Shown: piece by piece, positions 26,320 through 35,788 of the stretch
Position numbering within the stretch: position 1 is the first letter of the stretch
Layout of the letters: each line of letters opens with the position of its first letter
Source of the DNA: Dyadobacter sediminis
GTDB lineage: Bacteria > Bacteroidota > Bacteroidia > Cytophagales > Spirosomataceae
DNA: 64,000 nucleotides
Reading direction: 5' to 3'
NCBI RefSeq assembly: GCF_005860765.1
Contig: NZ_VCEI01000011.1
Coordinates: 620,001-684,000 of the forward strand
Translations under genes and position numbers: made by a program
Notes under the pieces: model-generated
Seen by the model: only the letters and a program-made list of their open reading frames with translations
Told to the model about the DNA's origin: nothing
The model's database searches: none

Positions 26320-27831
26320 CTAGAAATGCGGGGTCAACGCAGCTTCTACTGCGGGCAATCCGTAATAATCGTCCAGAACGGTAAATGCATTCGGAGGAGG
26401 AACGGCTCCTTTCGGGAAATAGTAAGCGGCCGGATTGGCTTTTACCTTTGCACCATACGCGCCTATGATTTCCTTCACACGTCCGGTTCTTGTCAGATCA
26501 AACCAGCGCTTGTTTTCAAATGCAAGTTCAACACGTCTTTCTTTGAAAATGGCTTCCCGCATGGCAACCTGCGATGTTGCCGTTGTTGCGGCAAGTCCCG
26601 CCCGCTTACGCACCTGGTTCAGATAAGTAGCTGCTTCGGTTGTTTTCCCCTGCTCGTTCATCGCTTCTGCGGCAAACAGCAGCACTTCCGCATAACGGTA
26701 CACCGGCCAGTTCTGACCGGTATTGTTATGCTGCGCATGTGTTTTGGCATATTTCTTAATATAAGGGAATGTTTTGTTTTCCGTCAGAGCCTGGCTCAGC
26801 GTCACATAACCGATGGATGCATCCTTGCGTTTGTCACCCACTTCATAGGCGGCAATCAGATCCGGTGTTGGAATGTTGTTACTTTCCTGCGAAGTAGGCT
26901 GCGGATTGGCAGTACCTGTAATGGGCGCTATTTCAGCTGCCGTAATCGGAGACGGAAGGAAACGATAAATCTGATTTCCGTTGTATCCGGCCGAGCCTTC
27001 CATATACTGGATTTCGAAAATGGATTCCTGATTGTTCTTGTTGGCAGTTGTTGTCGAGAACGCATTGGCGTAATCCGGCATAAGGCTGTAACCGTCATTG
27101 GCGATCACGTCCTTTACGAGGGTTTCAACCTGTGCCCACTTTTTCTGCGTCAGGTAAAGGTTGGCAAGAAGCGTTTTGGCGGCTCCCGAAGTAGCCCGTC
27201 CGGCTTCCTGTTTGGCCTTGTTCCGTAGCATCGTACTGGCAGCCTGTGCATCTTTTTCAATTTGTGCATAAATTTCCTCCGTACCGGATAAAGGCAAGGC
27301 GGCATCTTCACGACCTGCAACCGGTGTCAGGTGCAAAGGCACTTTGCCAAACAGACGTACAAGGTCAAAGTATGCAAAGGCCCGCAGAAACAATGCCTGT
27401 CCACGCAAGTTATTTTTCGACTCTTCAGCAAATTCAATATCATCGATGGAGGTAATCACCTGATTGGCCCGGGCAATGATCTGATAGTTCAAACGGTATT
27501 GCACCAGTACGTTATCATTGGCCGTAACGCCGCCGGCAGTCGGAACTGCAAAATCGGCGACATTCTCCGTCGGGTCCACCGCACCATACAGCGTATTTCG
27601 TGCATAATAGGTATTGTCCGAATGCATTTCTTCCAGTACCCACGCTCTTTCGTTGAACATCTGGCGGAGCGGAACGTAAATCCCGTTGACAGCTTGCTGG
27701 AAATCAGCCTCGTTTTTGAAGAATGTGGCAGAGCTCAGAGCCGTTTCGGGCACCACGGTCAGGAATTCTTCCTGGCAGCCGGCCAATGCAAATACCAGAA
27801 GACAGCTGGCTATGTATTTTGTTTTTTTCAT
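26320..27831 (-). CDS. RagB/SusD family outer-membrane lipoprotein
   Basis: A 503-residue SusD homolog: a surface lipoprotein that lids a TonB-dependent SusC porter and captures glycans or oligosaccharides. The lipobox ends at Cys19 (LLVFALAGCQEE). The SusD body shows RAFAYFDLVRLFGKVPL, the helical TPR-like core with KTLLANLYLTQKKW, and the C-terminal RRVELAFENKRWFDLTRTGR motif. The stop lies just before a terminator, and the SusC gene ends 35 bases upstream. The substrate class cannot be read, but the downstream genes suggest a sugar. Confidence 0.95.
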   Translation of the reverse strand: MKKTKYIASCLLVFALAGCQEEFLTVVPETALSSATFFKNEADFQQAVNGIYVPLRQMFNERAWVLEEMHSDNTYYARNTLYGAVDPTENVADFAVPTAGGVTANDNVLVQYRLNYQIIARANQVITSIDDIEFAEESKNNLRGQALFLRAFAYFDLVRLFGKVPLHLTPVAGREDAALPLSGTEEIYAQIEKDAQAASTMLRNKAKQEAGRATSGAAKTLLANLYLTQKKWAQVETLVKDVIANDGYSLMPDYANAFSTTTANKNNQESIFEIQYMEGSAGYNGNQIYRFLPSPITAAEIAPITGTANPQPTSQESNNIPTPDLIAAYEVGDKRKDASIGYVTLSQALTENKTFPYIKKYAKTHAQHNNTGQNWPVYRYAEVLLFAAEAMNEQGKTTEAATYLNQVRKRAGLAATTATSQVAMREAIFKERRVELAFENKRWFDLTRTGRVKEIIGAYGAKVKANPAAYYFPKGAVPPPNAFTVLDDYYGLPAVEAALTPHF

Positions 27832-27866
27832 TTCTGATCAGAATTAATAAATTGAAATATGCTGAC

Positions 27867-30800
27867 TTAGAAGTTCAGGTTTACACCCACGGTCCAGGTA
27901 CGCGGAACCGGATAGCTGGAAAAGTCAACACCCTGGCTCAGGTTGCCGCCATCGCCGTTTCCATCTCCCTGTGCACTGGTTTCCGGATTAGGTCCGCCTT
28001 TGTATTTGGTAAATACATAAACCTGCTGGATAGAAGCATACAACCTTGCCGACTTGAATACTTTGTTCACTTTACCGATGTTGTAACCCAGCGTAATGTT
28101 CTTGATCGTGAAGTAAGAAGCGTCAGCCACGAAATGCGAGCTGTTCCAGTCACGTTCGATTCCGGTATAGTTTCCACCGTTGTTGGTAGCTCCGAACATG
28201 CCGTTTCCGGTAGAAATAACCTGTGTTGCCACGCCGTTTGCATCATTCTTGACACGGAAACGGTCTTTAACGCCTGCCACCATGTTGAATACACCGTCGA
28301 GGTTAGCCGTACTGTAAAGGTGACGAATCCAAAGCTGGTTTCCTTGTGAACCTGATCCGGTAATGGACAGATCCCAGTTTTTATAGCTCAGGTTGTTGGT
28401 GATCCCGTAAGTAAATTTGGGGAACGGATTTCCGATAATGGTTCGGTCATCAGCGTCACCGCCATACGTAATGACACCGTCGCCGTTCACATCTTTCATT
28501 TTGATCGTACCGATAGCTGAACGGCCCGGAATGATCGGGGAACTGGCCAGGTCTTCAGCATTCATGTAAAAACCTTCTTTTACCAGACCGTAAAATTGTC
28601 CGAATGGCTTGCCGACCTGCGTAATGTGGAAAGAACCGTAAACGCGGTCGATACCCGGAGCCAACTCCAGTACTTTGTTGCGGTTAATGGAAATGTTTGC
28701 ATTGGTCGTCCATTTCAGTCTTCCTTCCAGATTACGTGTCGTCAACGAGAATTCATGTCCCCAGAACTTGATTTCTCCGATGTTGTCATTGAAGTTGGTA
28801 AAACCTGCTTCCTGCGGAATCTGTACGGCATACAACAGATTTGTTGTCCGTTTGGTATAAAAGTCATAGATGAACTGGATACGGTCGTTGAACAAACCCA
28901 GATCCAGACCCAGGTCCATTTGTTTGGTTGTTTCCCAGCCGAGGTTGTTGTTCGCCAGAGAAGTAACAACGGCACCTGTTGCCACATTATTTCCAAATAC
29001 CGCATTGGTTGTATTATTAACCAGCGCATACTGCGTATAGTTACCGATGTTATTGTTACCGATCACACCATAGCTGCCGCGGATTTTAGCAAATGACACT
29101 TTGGAAATGTTTTTGAAAAATTCTTCATCGGACATCACCCAGCCGGCCGAAACAGAAGGAAATGTTCCCCAGCGGTTATCCGAACCAAAACGGGAAGAAC
29201 CATCCGCACGAATCGCTGCCGTAAACAGATATTTTCCTTTATAGTTATAGGAAAGACGGGACAGATACGAAGTCAGAGACCACTCATTGAATCCGCTGAA
29301 AGTTCCACCGCGGTTGATGTTGAGCGCACCCTGAATGGTTGGAAGCCTGTCATCGGCATAGGTGTCCGCCTGAATACGGGCGAAATCCTGGGTATAACGC
29401 TGCTGTGTAAAACCGGCCAGTAATTCAAAATTGTGGTTCCCGAAACTGGTGTTATAAACCGCGGTGTTTTCATTCAGCCAGCTGATGTTTTCCAGACTCT
29501 GGCGGGTTGTAACGGCCGTAGTCGGAACCGGAACGTTGATGTTGCTGGTGGCTGTGGACGGGTTGAAGAAGAAAAACTTGTTGTTTTCGTATTCAATGTT
29601 AAGCGTCGTTCTGAGCGTAAGCCCTTTGACAGGATTCAGTACCAGATATGTATTGCCCAGCAGTTTTGTAGTCTTGGTTTCGTTAACCAGTTCTTCGGCT
29701 GCGCGCACCCAGTTCGGATAATCAAAGATGTTGCCTGTGCTTCCCGGAAAGTTGTTGTATTTCGTCAGTTGGCCATTTGCATCATAAATCGGCATGACCG
29801 GCCATGTATGCAGCGCGTTGAAAAGAATTCCCGTTCCGCGGTCGCCATCCGTTCTCGGCGTATTGTCGTAAACATATTGCGGTGCGATATTGAAGCCGAT
29901 CTTTACTTTGCTCGTAATATCGTACTCCGAGTTCATACGAAGCGAATAACGTTTGTAGTCATTGTTCAGGACAACACCCTGCTGATTGAAAATACCTGCC
30001 ACCAGGGAAGTTTTCAGGTTTTCCTTGTTGGAGGTCACCGTCAGGTTATAGCTCTGAATCGGCGCTGTACGTAAAAGGGCATCATACCAGTCATTGTTTT
30101 TTCCTCTGAAGCTGGACGGATTTTCAAATTCTTTCGGTACAGGCTGATTCTGGTCTTCGTAGTATTCTTTTTTAAACTGTGCGAATTCTTCGGCATTAAG
30201 CATTTTCACACGGCCTTTTTCAGCCACTTTCTGAAAACCGTAGAAGGAATTCAGGCTTACGCTTGTTTCGCCAGGTTTACCTTTTTTGGTTGTAATCAGG
30301 ACCACGCCGTTGGCAGCGCGGGAACCGTACAGCGAAGTGGAGGCTGCATCTTTCAGAATGGAAATATCCTCGATCTCGTCCGGGTTTATCGTACCGATAT
30401 TCCCTGTGATCGGAAATCCGTCAATTACATATAAAGGATCGCTACCCGCCGAAACCGAAACCTGTCCGCGGATACGTACCGACATACCCTGTCCGGGCTT
30501 GCCTGTCGTTTGGTTGATCTGCACACCGGCAAGCCGTCCCTGCAATTTCTGTGTAACCTGTGAAACGGGAATGTCTTTGAGTTCTTCGCTTTTTACGGTC
30601 TGGACAGAACCCGTGATTTCTTTTTTTAACTGACTGCCGTATCCGACTACGACTACTTCGGAAAGCGCCTTGGAATCCGTAGCCAATATAACATCAATGG
30701 TGGAGCCGCTTCCAAGCGGAACTTCCTGCGACAGAAATCCGACTGAAGAAAAGATCAGCGTGCCGCCCTGATCCGGGACATTGATGCTGAAAGCCCCGTC

Positions 30801-31058
30801 TGCATCCGAAACGGTTCCGGTTGTAGATCCTTTCAGGACAATGCTGACACCGGGAACCTTTTCACCGGTCTCGTCGGTGACTTTGCCGCTAATGGTCCGG
30901 TCGATGGTAAAATTGCTTTTTACAGCATGGCCGGGGAACGGGTGATGATCTGCCATTGCATTTACGCCGCAGGCAACACCAATAAGCACCTGGCTCAATG
31001 ATATTTTCAGTATGGAGTGAAGCCGGGTACAATGTAACGATTGTCGAATTTGATTCAT
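27867..31058 (-). CDS. SusC/RagA family TonB-linked outer-membrane porter
   Basis: A 1063-residue outer-membrane porter. In order: an export signal region (about residues 1-36), a carboxypeptidase-D-like domain (about 55-140, ISGKVTDETGEKVPGVSIVLKG), the SusC plug with the family motif SRAANGVVLITTKKG (about 250-264), and a 22-strand barrel ending PRTWTVGVNLNF with a terminal Phe. It imports a ligand captured by SusD, powered by TonB. No anti-sigma or SusR-type regulator is adjacent. The 720-base upstream gap contains several hairpins that may affect expression. Confidence 0.95.
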   Translation of the reverse strand: MNQIRQSLHCTRLHSILKISLSQVLIGVACGVNAMADHHPFPGHAVKSNFTIDRTISGKVTDETGEKVPGVSIVLKGSTTGTVSDADGAFSINVPDQGGTLIFSSVGFLSQEVPLGSGSTIDVILATDSKALSEVVVVGYGSQLKKEITGSVQTVKSEELKDIPVSQVTQKLQGRLAGVQINQTTGKPGQGMSVRIRGQVSVSAGSDPLYVIDGFPITGNIGTINPDEIEDISILKDAASTSLYGSRAANGVVLITTKKGKPGETSVSLNSFYGFQKVAEKGRVKMLNAEEFAQFKKEYYEDQNQPVPKEFENPSSFRGKNNDWYDALLRTAPIQSYNLTVTSNKENLKTSLVAGIFNQQGVVLNNDYKRYSLRMNSEYDITSKVKIGFNIAPQYVYDNTPRTDGDRGTGILFNALHTWPVMPIYDANGQLTKYNNFPGSTGNIFDYPNWVRAAEELVNETKTTKLLGNTYLVLNPVKGLTLRTTLNIEYENNKFFFFNPSTATSNINVPVPTTAVTTRQSLENISWLNENTAVYNTSFGNHNFELLAGFTQQRYTQDFARIQADTYADDRLPTIQGALNINRGGTFSGFNEWSLTSYLSRLSYNYKGKYLFTAAIRADGSSRFGSDNRWGTFPSVSAGWVMSDEEFFKNISKVSFAKIRGSYGVIGNNNIGNYTQYALVNNTTNAVFGNNVATGAVVTSLANNNLGWETTKQMDLGLDLGLFNDRIQFIYDFYTKRTTNLLYAVQIPQEAGFTNFNDNIGEIKFWGHEFSLTTRNLEGRLKWTTNANISINRNKVLELAPGIDRVYGSFHITQVGKPFGQFYGLVKEGFYMNAEDLASSPIIPGRSAIGTIKMKDVNGDGVITYGGDADDRTIIGNPFPKFTYGITNNLSYKNWDLSITGSGSQGNQLWIRHLYSTANLDGVFNMVAGVKDRFRVKNDANGVATQVISTGNGMFGATNNGGNYTGIERDWNSSHFVADASYFTIKNITLGYNIGKVNKVFKSARLYASIQQVYVFTKYKGGPNPETSAQGDGNGDGGNLSQGVDFSSYPVPRTWTVGVNLNF

Positions 31059-31465
31059 ACGATTAAGTTTAAGAATTGGAAATAGTCATGGATTTCAGTA
31101 CTGGTATGCAGGCGAATCCGCTGCTTTACGACTCCTTCTGTTTACATCATGTGTTTTGGGGGTTTGGGTTAATGGATTTTTAAAGGTTTAGGAACAGGCA
31201 GTATTGCATAACTAAGGGGTAATAATAGTTTAATTTTTTACCGTTTTAATCTCATTTGATTTCTGGTGCTTTTATTCCTTTATGCCGTTAAAAGCATTTG
31301 AATGGTGCCATTGATTTAAGTGGATGGGATTCCTTTAAGAAAAAAGTATGCTCTTATATGTAAAAGCACAATTTATAATATATATAATAATATTACTGCA
31401 ATAGTAAACTGAATGCAAGAACTGACTGTCCTGCTCTGTCTGGTTTAATCAATATTTAATAAGCA

Positions 31466-31511
31466 TGACTTTATTGGATATATCCGGTAAAGTCAGAAAG
31501 CTTGCGCTTTC
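31466..31511. repeat. palindrome followed by a second hairpin
   Basis: TGACTTTA at 31466-31473 pairs with TAAAGTCA at 31488-31495, enclosing GGATA/TATCC with a two-base mismatch between the layers. One base later GAAAGC (31496-31501) pairs with GCTTTC (31506-31511) around TTGC. Neither arm is followed by a T tract. Confidence 0.5.
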
Positions 31512-31592
31512 AGCCAGGCATTAATAGTGTCACGATTCTGAATACCTCAGGCACTAAGTAAAGGTTCTGTGTGACTTCTACATCAAAGAAAA

Positions 31593-31637
31593 GAAGCAGG
31601 CGCAAAGGCTGGTCTTGCTTTGCTTTGTCCCTGCTTC
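31593..31637. repeat. nested inverted repeat in the SusC/T9SS-cargo gap
   Basis: Outer arms GAAGCAGG (31593-31600) and CCTGCTTC (31630-31637) enclose inner arms GCAAAG (31602-31607) and CTTTGC (31618-31623). On the minus strand the outer arm is followed by TTTTCTTTG, so it could act as a terminator or attenuator for a minus-strand transcript, although no gene ends here. Confidence 0.5.
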
Positions 31638-31777
31638 AAAGAAACAAAACAAAAAGCAAATGGATTAGTGACGTTATTTCTATAAATTTACGGTGTAGGT
31701 GTTTTTCAACCCTTTTCAACGATTCCAAAGGCAATGCTGAATATCAATGGATTCTACAATGAAATGCTTGCAGGCAA

Positions 31778-33688
31778 ATGATTAGAAACTTATCCTGTTT
31801 GTTGCTCCTGTTTTTGCTGACGTGGTGTACAGGCTTTCATGCCGCAGCAAACCATATTGTGGGCGGGGAGTTACAAATGAAGCCATCCGGGGCAACCGGC
31901 AACTTCGAAATTACACTGATACAAATCTGGGATCAGAACAACGTGGTTGTTTCCACACCGAATGTCACCGGAAACCGGGATCCGGAAGCAACCCTCTATA
32001 TCTACAGGAAAAAGGACGATCGGATGATGGGTGAAATACTGGCCACATATGTTTCCGTAAAATCCATTCAGTACCAGAACAAAGCCTGTGCGATAATCCG
32101 CTCGCTCAACACATCCATCGGTACATATAAGGGCAATATTTTTCTTGATCCTCAAAAATACAATGATCCGGAAGGTTATTACATGGTATGGGAACGCTGC
32201 TGCCGGAACGATGATATCAATAATATTGTCAGGCCCGGCGATAACGGAATGGTCTTTTATCTGGAATTTCCTCCGGTAACAGTAAGCAATTCGTCACCGG
32301 AATTCCTTCCGCCGAACGGGCAGTACATTTGCAGCAACCGTCCTTTTTCCATGAACATGTCCGCCACTGACGAGGATGGCGACGAATTGCGCTATTCGCT
32401 GGTAACACCCTATCGTGGAAACACGAGTCCGGACGATCCTTATGGTACTGCTAATGTCAGCAACGGTTATCCGCTGGTTACGTGGGCACGCGGGATTTCG
32501 CTGTCCAATGTGATCCCGGGTTCCAGTCCGTTAAGCGTTGGCAACACGGGAATGTTAACCGTAAATGCTAATAAAATTGGTCTGTACGTATTCGCCATTC
32601 AGTGTGAAGAATTTCGTAATGGTAAAAAAATTGGTGTGGTCAGAAGAGATTTTCAGTTGCTTGTGATTGACTGCAATGATGATACGCCTGAAAAGCCGGT
32701 CATAATGTATGACGCAAAGCCGGTTACAGAAGTGGAATTCTGCCCGGAAAAAACCATTGAACTCAGTACGGCAAGTGCACCGGGCTGGGCTTATCAGTGG
32801 CAGCTGAACGGACTGAATATTCCGGGTGCGGACGATCCGAGTATCATGGTAAAAGACAGCGGATCGTATTCGATCATTAAAAGCTTTGTTGGAAAATGTT
32901 CCAGAGACACTGCATCGGAAATGGTCCGTGCACGTTTCTCGGATCCGATTCCTGCGGTCATAAGCTCAGATCAGAATGTTCTGTGCCCCGATGCAAGGAT
33001 GAATTTATCTGCGAACGGCGGCAACGTGGCCAGTGATCTTGTCATTGAATGGAAAAAAGACGATGTCATTCTGACCAGTTCTGCACCGGTGTTGAGTATC
33101 GGTGATGCCGGTACTTATATGCTGAAGATTACCAATCCTGCGGATGGCTGTACCGGAACCGATACAACCCATATTGCAGAAGATAGTTTTGATGTGGTAC
33201 TGCCGGAAAGAACTGGTGTAATAACCGGTGCCAGTGTAAAGCTGGCACCAACGATCTCCCCGCCAAATCTGAATTATGTTTATAGCTGGTCGCCGCCGGA
33301 AGGAATGGTTTCAAAGGACAACGTTAAAGAAGCGGTTGTAGCTCCGCAGACGGACACGCAATACACTCTTTCGGTCACCTCGGAAAACGGATGTATTGCA
33401 AAGGACAGCACGCTCGTGTTTGTGATTGAGAAAATACATATTCCAACGACGTTTAGCCCGAACAATGACGGCCATAATGATACTTTCAAAATAATCGACA
33501 GCAAAAACCGCATTGAAGAAATAAGCATTTTTAATCGCTGGGGCGAGGTGATTTTCCATTCAAAAGGATATTCCGAGCCTTGGAACGGAACATATCAAAA
33601 CAAACCGTTGCCGGCGGGCAGCTATCCGTATATTATTAAGGCACAACTTCAGCAACCCGTCGAAGGCTCTGTTCTACTCTTAAAATAA
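31778..33688 (+). CDS. T9SS cargo protein with gliding-motility-associated (CHU_C) C-terminal domain
   Basis: A 636-residue secreted protein. An N-terminal signal peptide (MIRNLSCLLLLFLLTWCTG, cleaved near residue 22-25) is followed by NHIVGGELQMK, typical of large Bacteroidota surface proteins, then beta-rich Ig/PKD-like modules (about 310-540) and the type B sorting domain at the C-terminus: TTFSPNNDGHNDTFKI, then IFNRWGEVIFHS and PLPAGSYPYIIK (about 555-636). Such domains direct export through the type IX system and attachment or release at the surface. No enzymatic domain is evident; adhesin or surface-structure roles are plausible. The T9SS machinery is not in this window. Confidence 0.9.
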   Translation: MIRNLSCLLLLFLLTWCTGFHAAANHIVGGELQMKPSGATGNFEITLIQIWDQNNVVVSTPNVTGNRDPEATLYIYRKKDDRMMGEILATYVSVKSIQYQNKACAIIRSLNTSIGTYKGNIFLDPQKYNDPEGYYMVWERCCRNDDINNIVRPGDNGMVFYLEFPPVTVSNSSPEFLPPNGQYICSNRPFSMNMSATDEDGDELRYSLVTPYRGNTSPDDPYGTANVSNGYPLVTWARGISLSNVIPGSSPLSVGNTGMLTVNANKIGLYVFAIQCEEFRNGKKIGVVRRDFQLLVIDCNDDTPEKPVIMYDAKPVTEVEFCPEKTIELSTASAPGWAYQWQLNGLNIPGADDPSIMVKDSGSYSIIKSFVGKCSRDTASEMVRARFSDPIPAVISSDQNVLCPDARMNLSANGGNVASDLVIEWKKDDVILTSSAPVLSIGDAGTYMLKITNPADGCTGTDTTHIAEDSFDVVLPERTGVITGASVKLAPTISPPNLNYVYSWSPPEGMVSKDNVKEAVVAPQTDTQYTLSVTSENGCIAKDSTLVFVIEKIHIPTTFSPNNDGHNDTFKIIDSKNRIEEISIFNRWGEVIFHSKGYSEPWNGTYQNKPLPAGSYPYIIKAQLQQPVEGSVLLLK

Positions 33689-33725
33689 AAGGTGTCAGAA
33701 ATCACCTGACGCTATCAGACACCTT
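33689..33725. terminator. hairpin between convergent T9SS-cargo and XRE genes
   Basis: Arms AAGGTGTC and GACACCTT enclose about 20 bases with weaker internal pairing. It overlaps the 3' end of the XRE gene and has only modest A/T tracts, so it is a weak bidirectional terminator at best. Confidence 0.4.
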
Positions 33726-34152
33726 GCCTGAATTCCTGGAAAGTACCGTTGCTGTAGAAAATCAAAATCCGCTCCACGGTTTTATCCTGTTTAGAAACCG
33801 CGTCATTCAGCATGCCATTCTCGCGTGATCGGGCAGTTTGATGATTGTATTTTCTGCTTGATTCCGATGCCGCCGGGTACTGCGGTTTTCTTTCATGAAC
33901 CGGAGCGTAGGAAGTGTGTCTTTCCTGATATTCGGTTTGATCCAGAGGCAGACTTTCATCATCCATAATCCAGTTCAATCCGATCTCTGGAAACCGGCGT
34001 ATAATCTTCTGTACAATGTCCAGGCTAGGCTTGTTTCTGCCAGCAAGAATATGTGAAATGCTCGAACGCTGAATGCCGATTTCATCTGCAAACAAGGACG
34101 GTGATATATTCTTTTCAATCAGTATTTGTTTAATCTTTTCATTCAAATCCAT
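33715..34152 (-). CDS. XRE family helix-turn-helix regulator
   Basis: A 145-residue regulator. The start at 34152 (MDLNEKIKQILIEKN) is preferred over an upstream ATG at 34197 because the XRE domain begins exactly there. The HTH covers residues 6-60, with SPSLFADEIGIQRSSISHILAGRNKPSLD as helix 2-turn-helix 3. A polar linker (about 75-120) leads to a short conserved-looking tail, RILIFYSNGTFQEF, of a kind frequent in Cytophagales XRE proteins. Target genes unknown; it stands alone, convergent with the T9SS-cargo gene. Confidence 0.85.
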   Translation of the reverse strand: MDLNEKIKQILIEKNISPSLFADEIGIQRSSISHILAGRNKPSLDIVQKIIRRFPEIGLNWIMDDESLPLDQTEYQERHTSYAPVHERKPQYPAASESSRKYNHQTARSRENGMLNDAVSKQDKTVERILIFYSNGTFQEFRQGV

Positions 34153-34347
34153 AATTGCATTTTGTAATTTAATGTAACATGGCTCAAACTTAATCAATTC
34201 ACATCAGTAAACAAATAAAGATTTATAATGTTAAACTTATAATTGTAAATTGTTTACAAGTATAAATAGCCATTAATTTAATAATGTAAATTTAACTTTA
34301 TGCATTATTTATGCCATTAAGACACTTTACATACTTAAACAACAAAA

Positions 34348-34378
34348 AAGGCTGCCTATGCCAATCATAAGCAGCCTT
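34348..34378 (-). terminator. terminator of dapD
   Basis: Eight-base arms (AAGGCTGC and GCAGCCTT) with a 15-base loop; the minus strand continues with TTTTTTGTTG. It lies 20 bases after the dapD stop. Confidence 0.8.
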
Positions 34379-34397
34379 AATAATCTGATGTAATATT

Positions 34398-35213
34398 CTA
34401 AACTGCTACCTGATTTTCGCGCAATGCATCATTCAAGGAAGTCTTTAAATCCGTACTGGCTTTTCTTTTTCCAATGATTAAAGCACATGGAACATGATAA
34501 GTACCTGCGGCAAATTCTTTTGGCAAGCTGCCCGGAATAACTACACAATCTTCCGGAACATAACCCTTGTATTCTATGGGCGAGTCACCAGTCACATCGA
34601 TGATTTTAGAACTTCCGGTTATGGTTACGCCAGCTCCAAGAACCGCTCTTTTACCGATATGTGCACCCTCTACAACAATACATCTTGATCCGATAAAAGC
34701 ACCATCTTCAATGATAACAGGAGACGCCTGTACGGGTTCCAGGACACCGCCCACTCCTACTCCTCCGCTCAGGTGAACGTTCTTTCCGATCTGTGCGCAA
34801 CTCCCTACTGTGGCCCACGTATCGACCATTGTTCCCTCATCGATATAAGCTCCGATATTTACATAAGAAGGCATCAGTACAACACCTTTGGAAATATATG
34901 CACCATACCTTGCAACAGCTGGCGGAACAACCCGGATTCCGAGTTTATCATAGCCTGTTTTCAGTTTCATTTTATCATGGTATTGAAAAATGCCGACTTC
35001 ACTGACTTCCATCTGTTGAATCGGAAAGTAAAGAATGATTGCTTTTTTTAAAGCCTGATTAACTTTCCACTCTCCATTTGGCAGTGGTTCTGCTACTCTT
35101 ATTCTACCTTTATCTACTTCTTCAATAATATCCTTTATAAAGTTGATTGCTTCCGGTTGTTTAAGAAGCGCTCTGTTCTCCCAATAAGACTCAATTTGTT
35201 GCTCGTAACTCAT
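34398..35213 (-). CDS. dapD: 2,3,4,5-tetrahydropyridine-2,6-dicarboxylate N-succinyltransferase
   Basis: A 271-residue cytoplasmic enzyme of the succinylase branch of lysine and meso-diaminopimelate synthesis; it transfers succinyl from succinyl-CoA to tetrahydrodipicolinate. The N-terminal helical domain (about 1-95) is followed by a left-handed beta helix of hexapeptide repeats (YVNIGAYIDEGTMVDTWATVGSCAQIG and SPVIIEDGAFIGSRCIVVEGAHIG). Length matches the family. Single gene with its own terminator. Confidence 0.95.
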   Translation of the reverse strand: MSYEQQIESYWENRALLKQPEAINFIKDIIEEVDKGRIRVAEPLPNGEWKVNQALKKAIILYFPIQQMEVSEVGIFQYHDKMKLKTGYDKLGIRVVPPAVARYGAYISKGVVLMPSYVNIGAYIDEGTMVDTWATVGSCAQIGKNVHLSGGVGVGGVLEPVQASPVIIEDGAFIGSRCIVVEGAHIGKRAVLGAGVTITGSSKIIDVTGDSPIEYKGYVPEDCVVIPGSLPKEFAAGTYHVPCALIIGKRKASTDLKTSLNDALRENQVAV

Positions 35214-35788
35214 GTTAAACTAATTAATTAATAAACTATATTTAAAGTATTGAAATACAGGAATTTGTACTGTTATGTAAAACAATATTTTATAAATCAG
35301 GTAATCTTAAATAGAATCTATGGCCTTTCCTCCTACCCTAAATTTAGCTTAATTAAAGCAGGTTATCAAATGGTGGATATAATTAATGTTTCTCCTGTGC
35401 AAACAGCGGTAAACCGGAAATCGCATGCGAAAATCATAGGCTTTGCCGACAAGCTTTACTGTCATGAGCATTAAGCATCTTGTCATTCAATAATAAAGTA
35501 AGTCACAACCAGTATTTGTTTTGCATTTACTAAATTAAAAGTACATTCCAGATCGATAATAAACATTTGCAAATTAAATAAATACGCAGAGATAAACATA
35601 AAAGAATACTATTTAAATTAGTATTAAGCAATAAAAAATAATGCTAAATTTAGTATTTGATTGCAAATTTGCTAATGTGTGTAGCTATCTAGTGATAATC
35701 TTACTATTGATGAATTTTCAGATATTCCTTTAAATCCGTATACATTTTTATTAATATTGCCCTTTAAATAAATCAAATTAAGAAAGAC
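35214..35788. other. AT-rich divergent promoter region between dapD and gap
   Basis: No credible gene; a 74-codon frame at 35250-35474 has poor codon character and no family features. The right half carries a set of related A/T palindromes: TACTAAATTAAAAGTA near 35537, TACTATTTAAATTAGTA near 35610, CTAAATTTAG near 35644 and GCAAATTTGC near 35663. They may be binding sites for a regulator of gap. Confidence 0.45.

Larger units (their letters stand above)
31059..31777. other. gene-free, hairpin-rich region between divergent SusC and T9SS-cargo genes
   Basis: A 719-base gap between divergently transcribed genes. It should hold both promoters. Three structured elements occur in its right half: an imperfect 30-base palindrome (31466-31495), a 6-bp/4-nt hairpin directly after it (31496-31511) and a two-layer stem at 31593-31637 flanked by A-rich sequence. 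A 63-codon frame at 31571-31762 is rich in Lys/Arg/Ser and looks non-coding. A small RNA or leader RNA is possible. Confidence 0.5.

Noticed and set aside
26311..27228. 305-codon open frame antisense to the SusD gene
   Set aside because: The SusD lipoprotein is certain in this interval and the antisense text shows no family features.
31571..31762. 63-codon Lys/Arg/Ser-rich frame upstream of the T9SS-cargo gene
   Set aside because: It overlaps the nested inverted repeat, and its composition follows the A-rich hairpin flanks rather than a protein pattern.
35250..35474. 74-codon frame in the dapD-gap interval
   Set aside because: It lies in a promoter region, with unusual composition and no similarity that I recognise; more likely chance in A/T-rich DNA.
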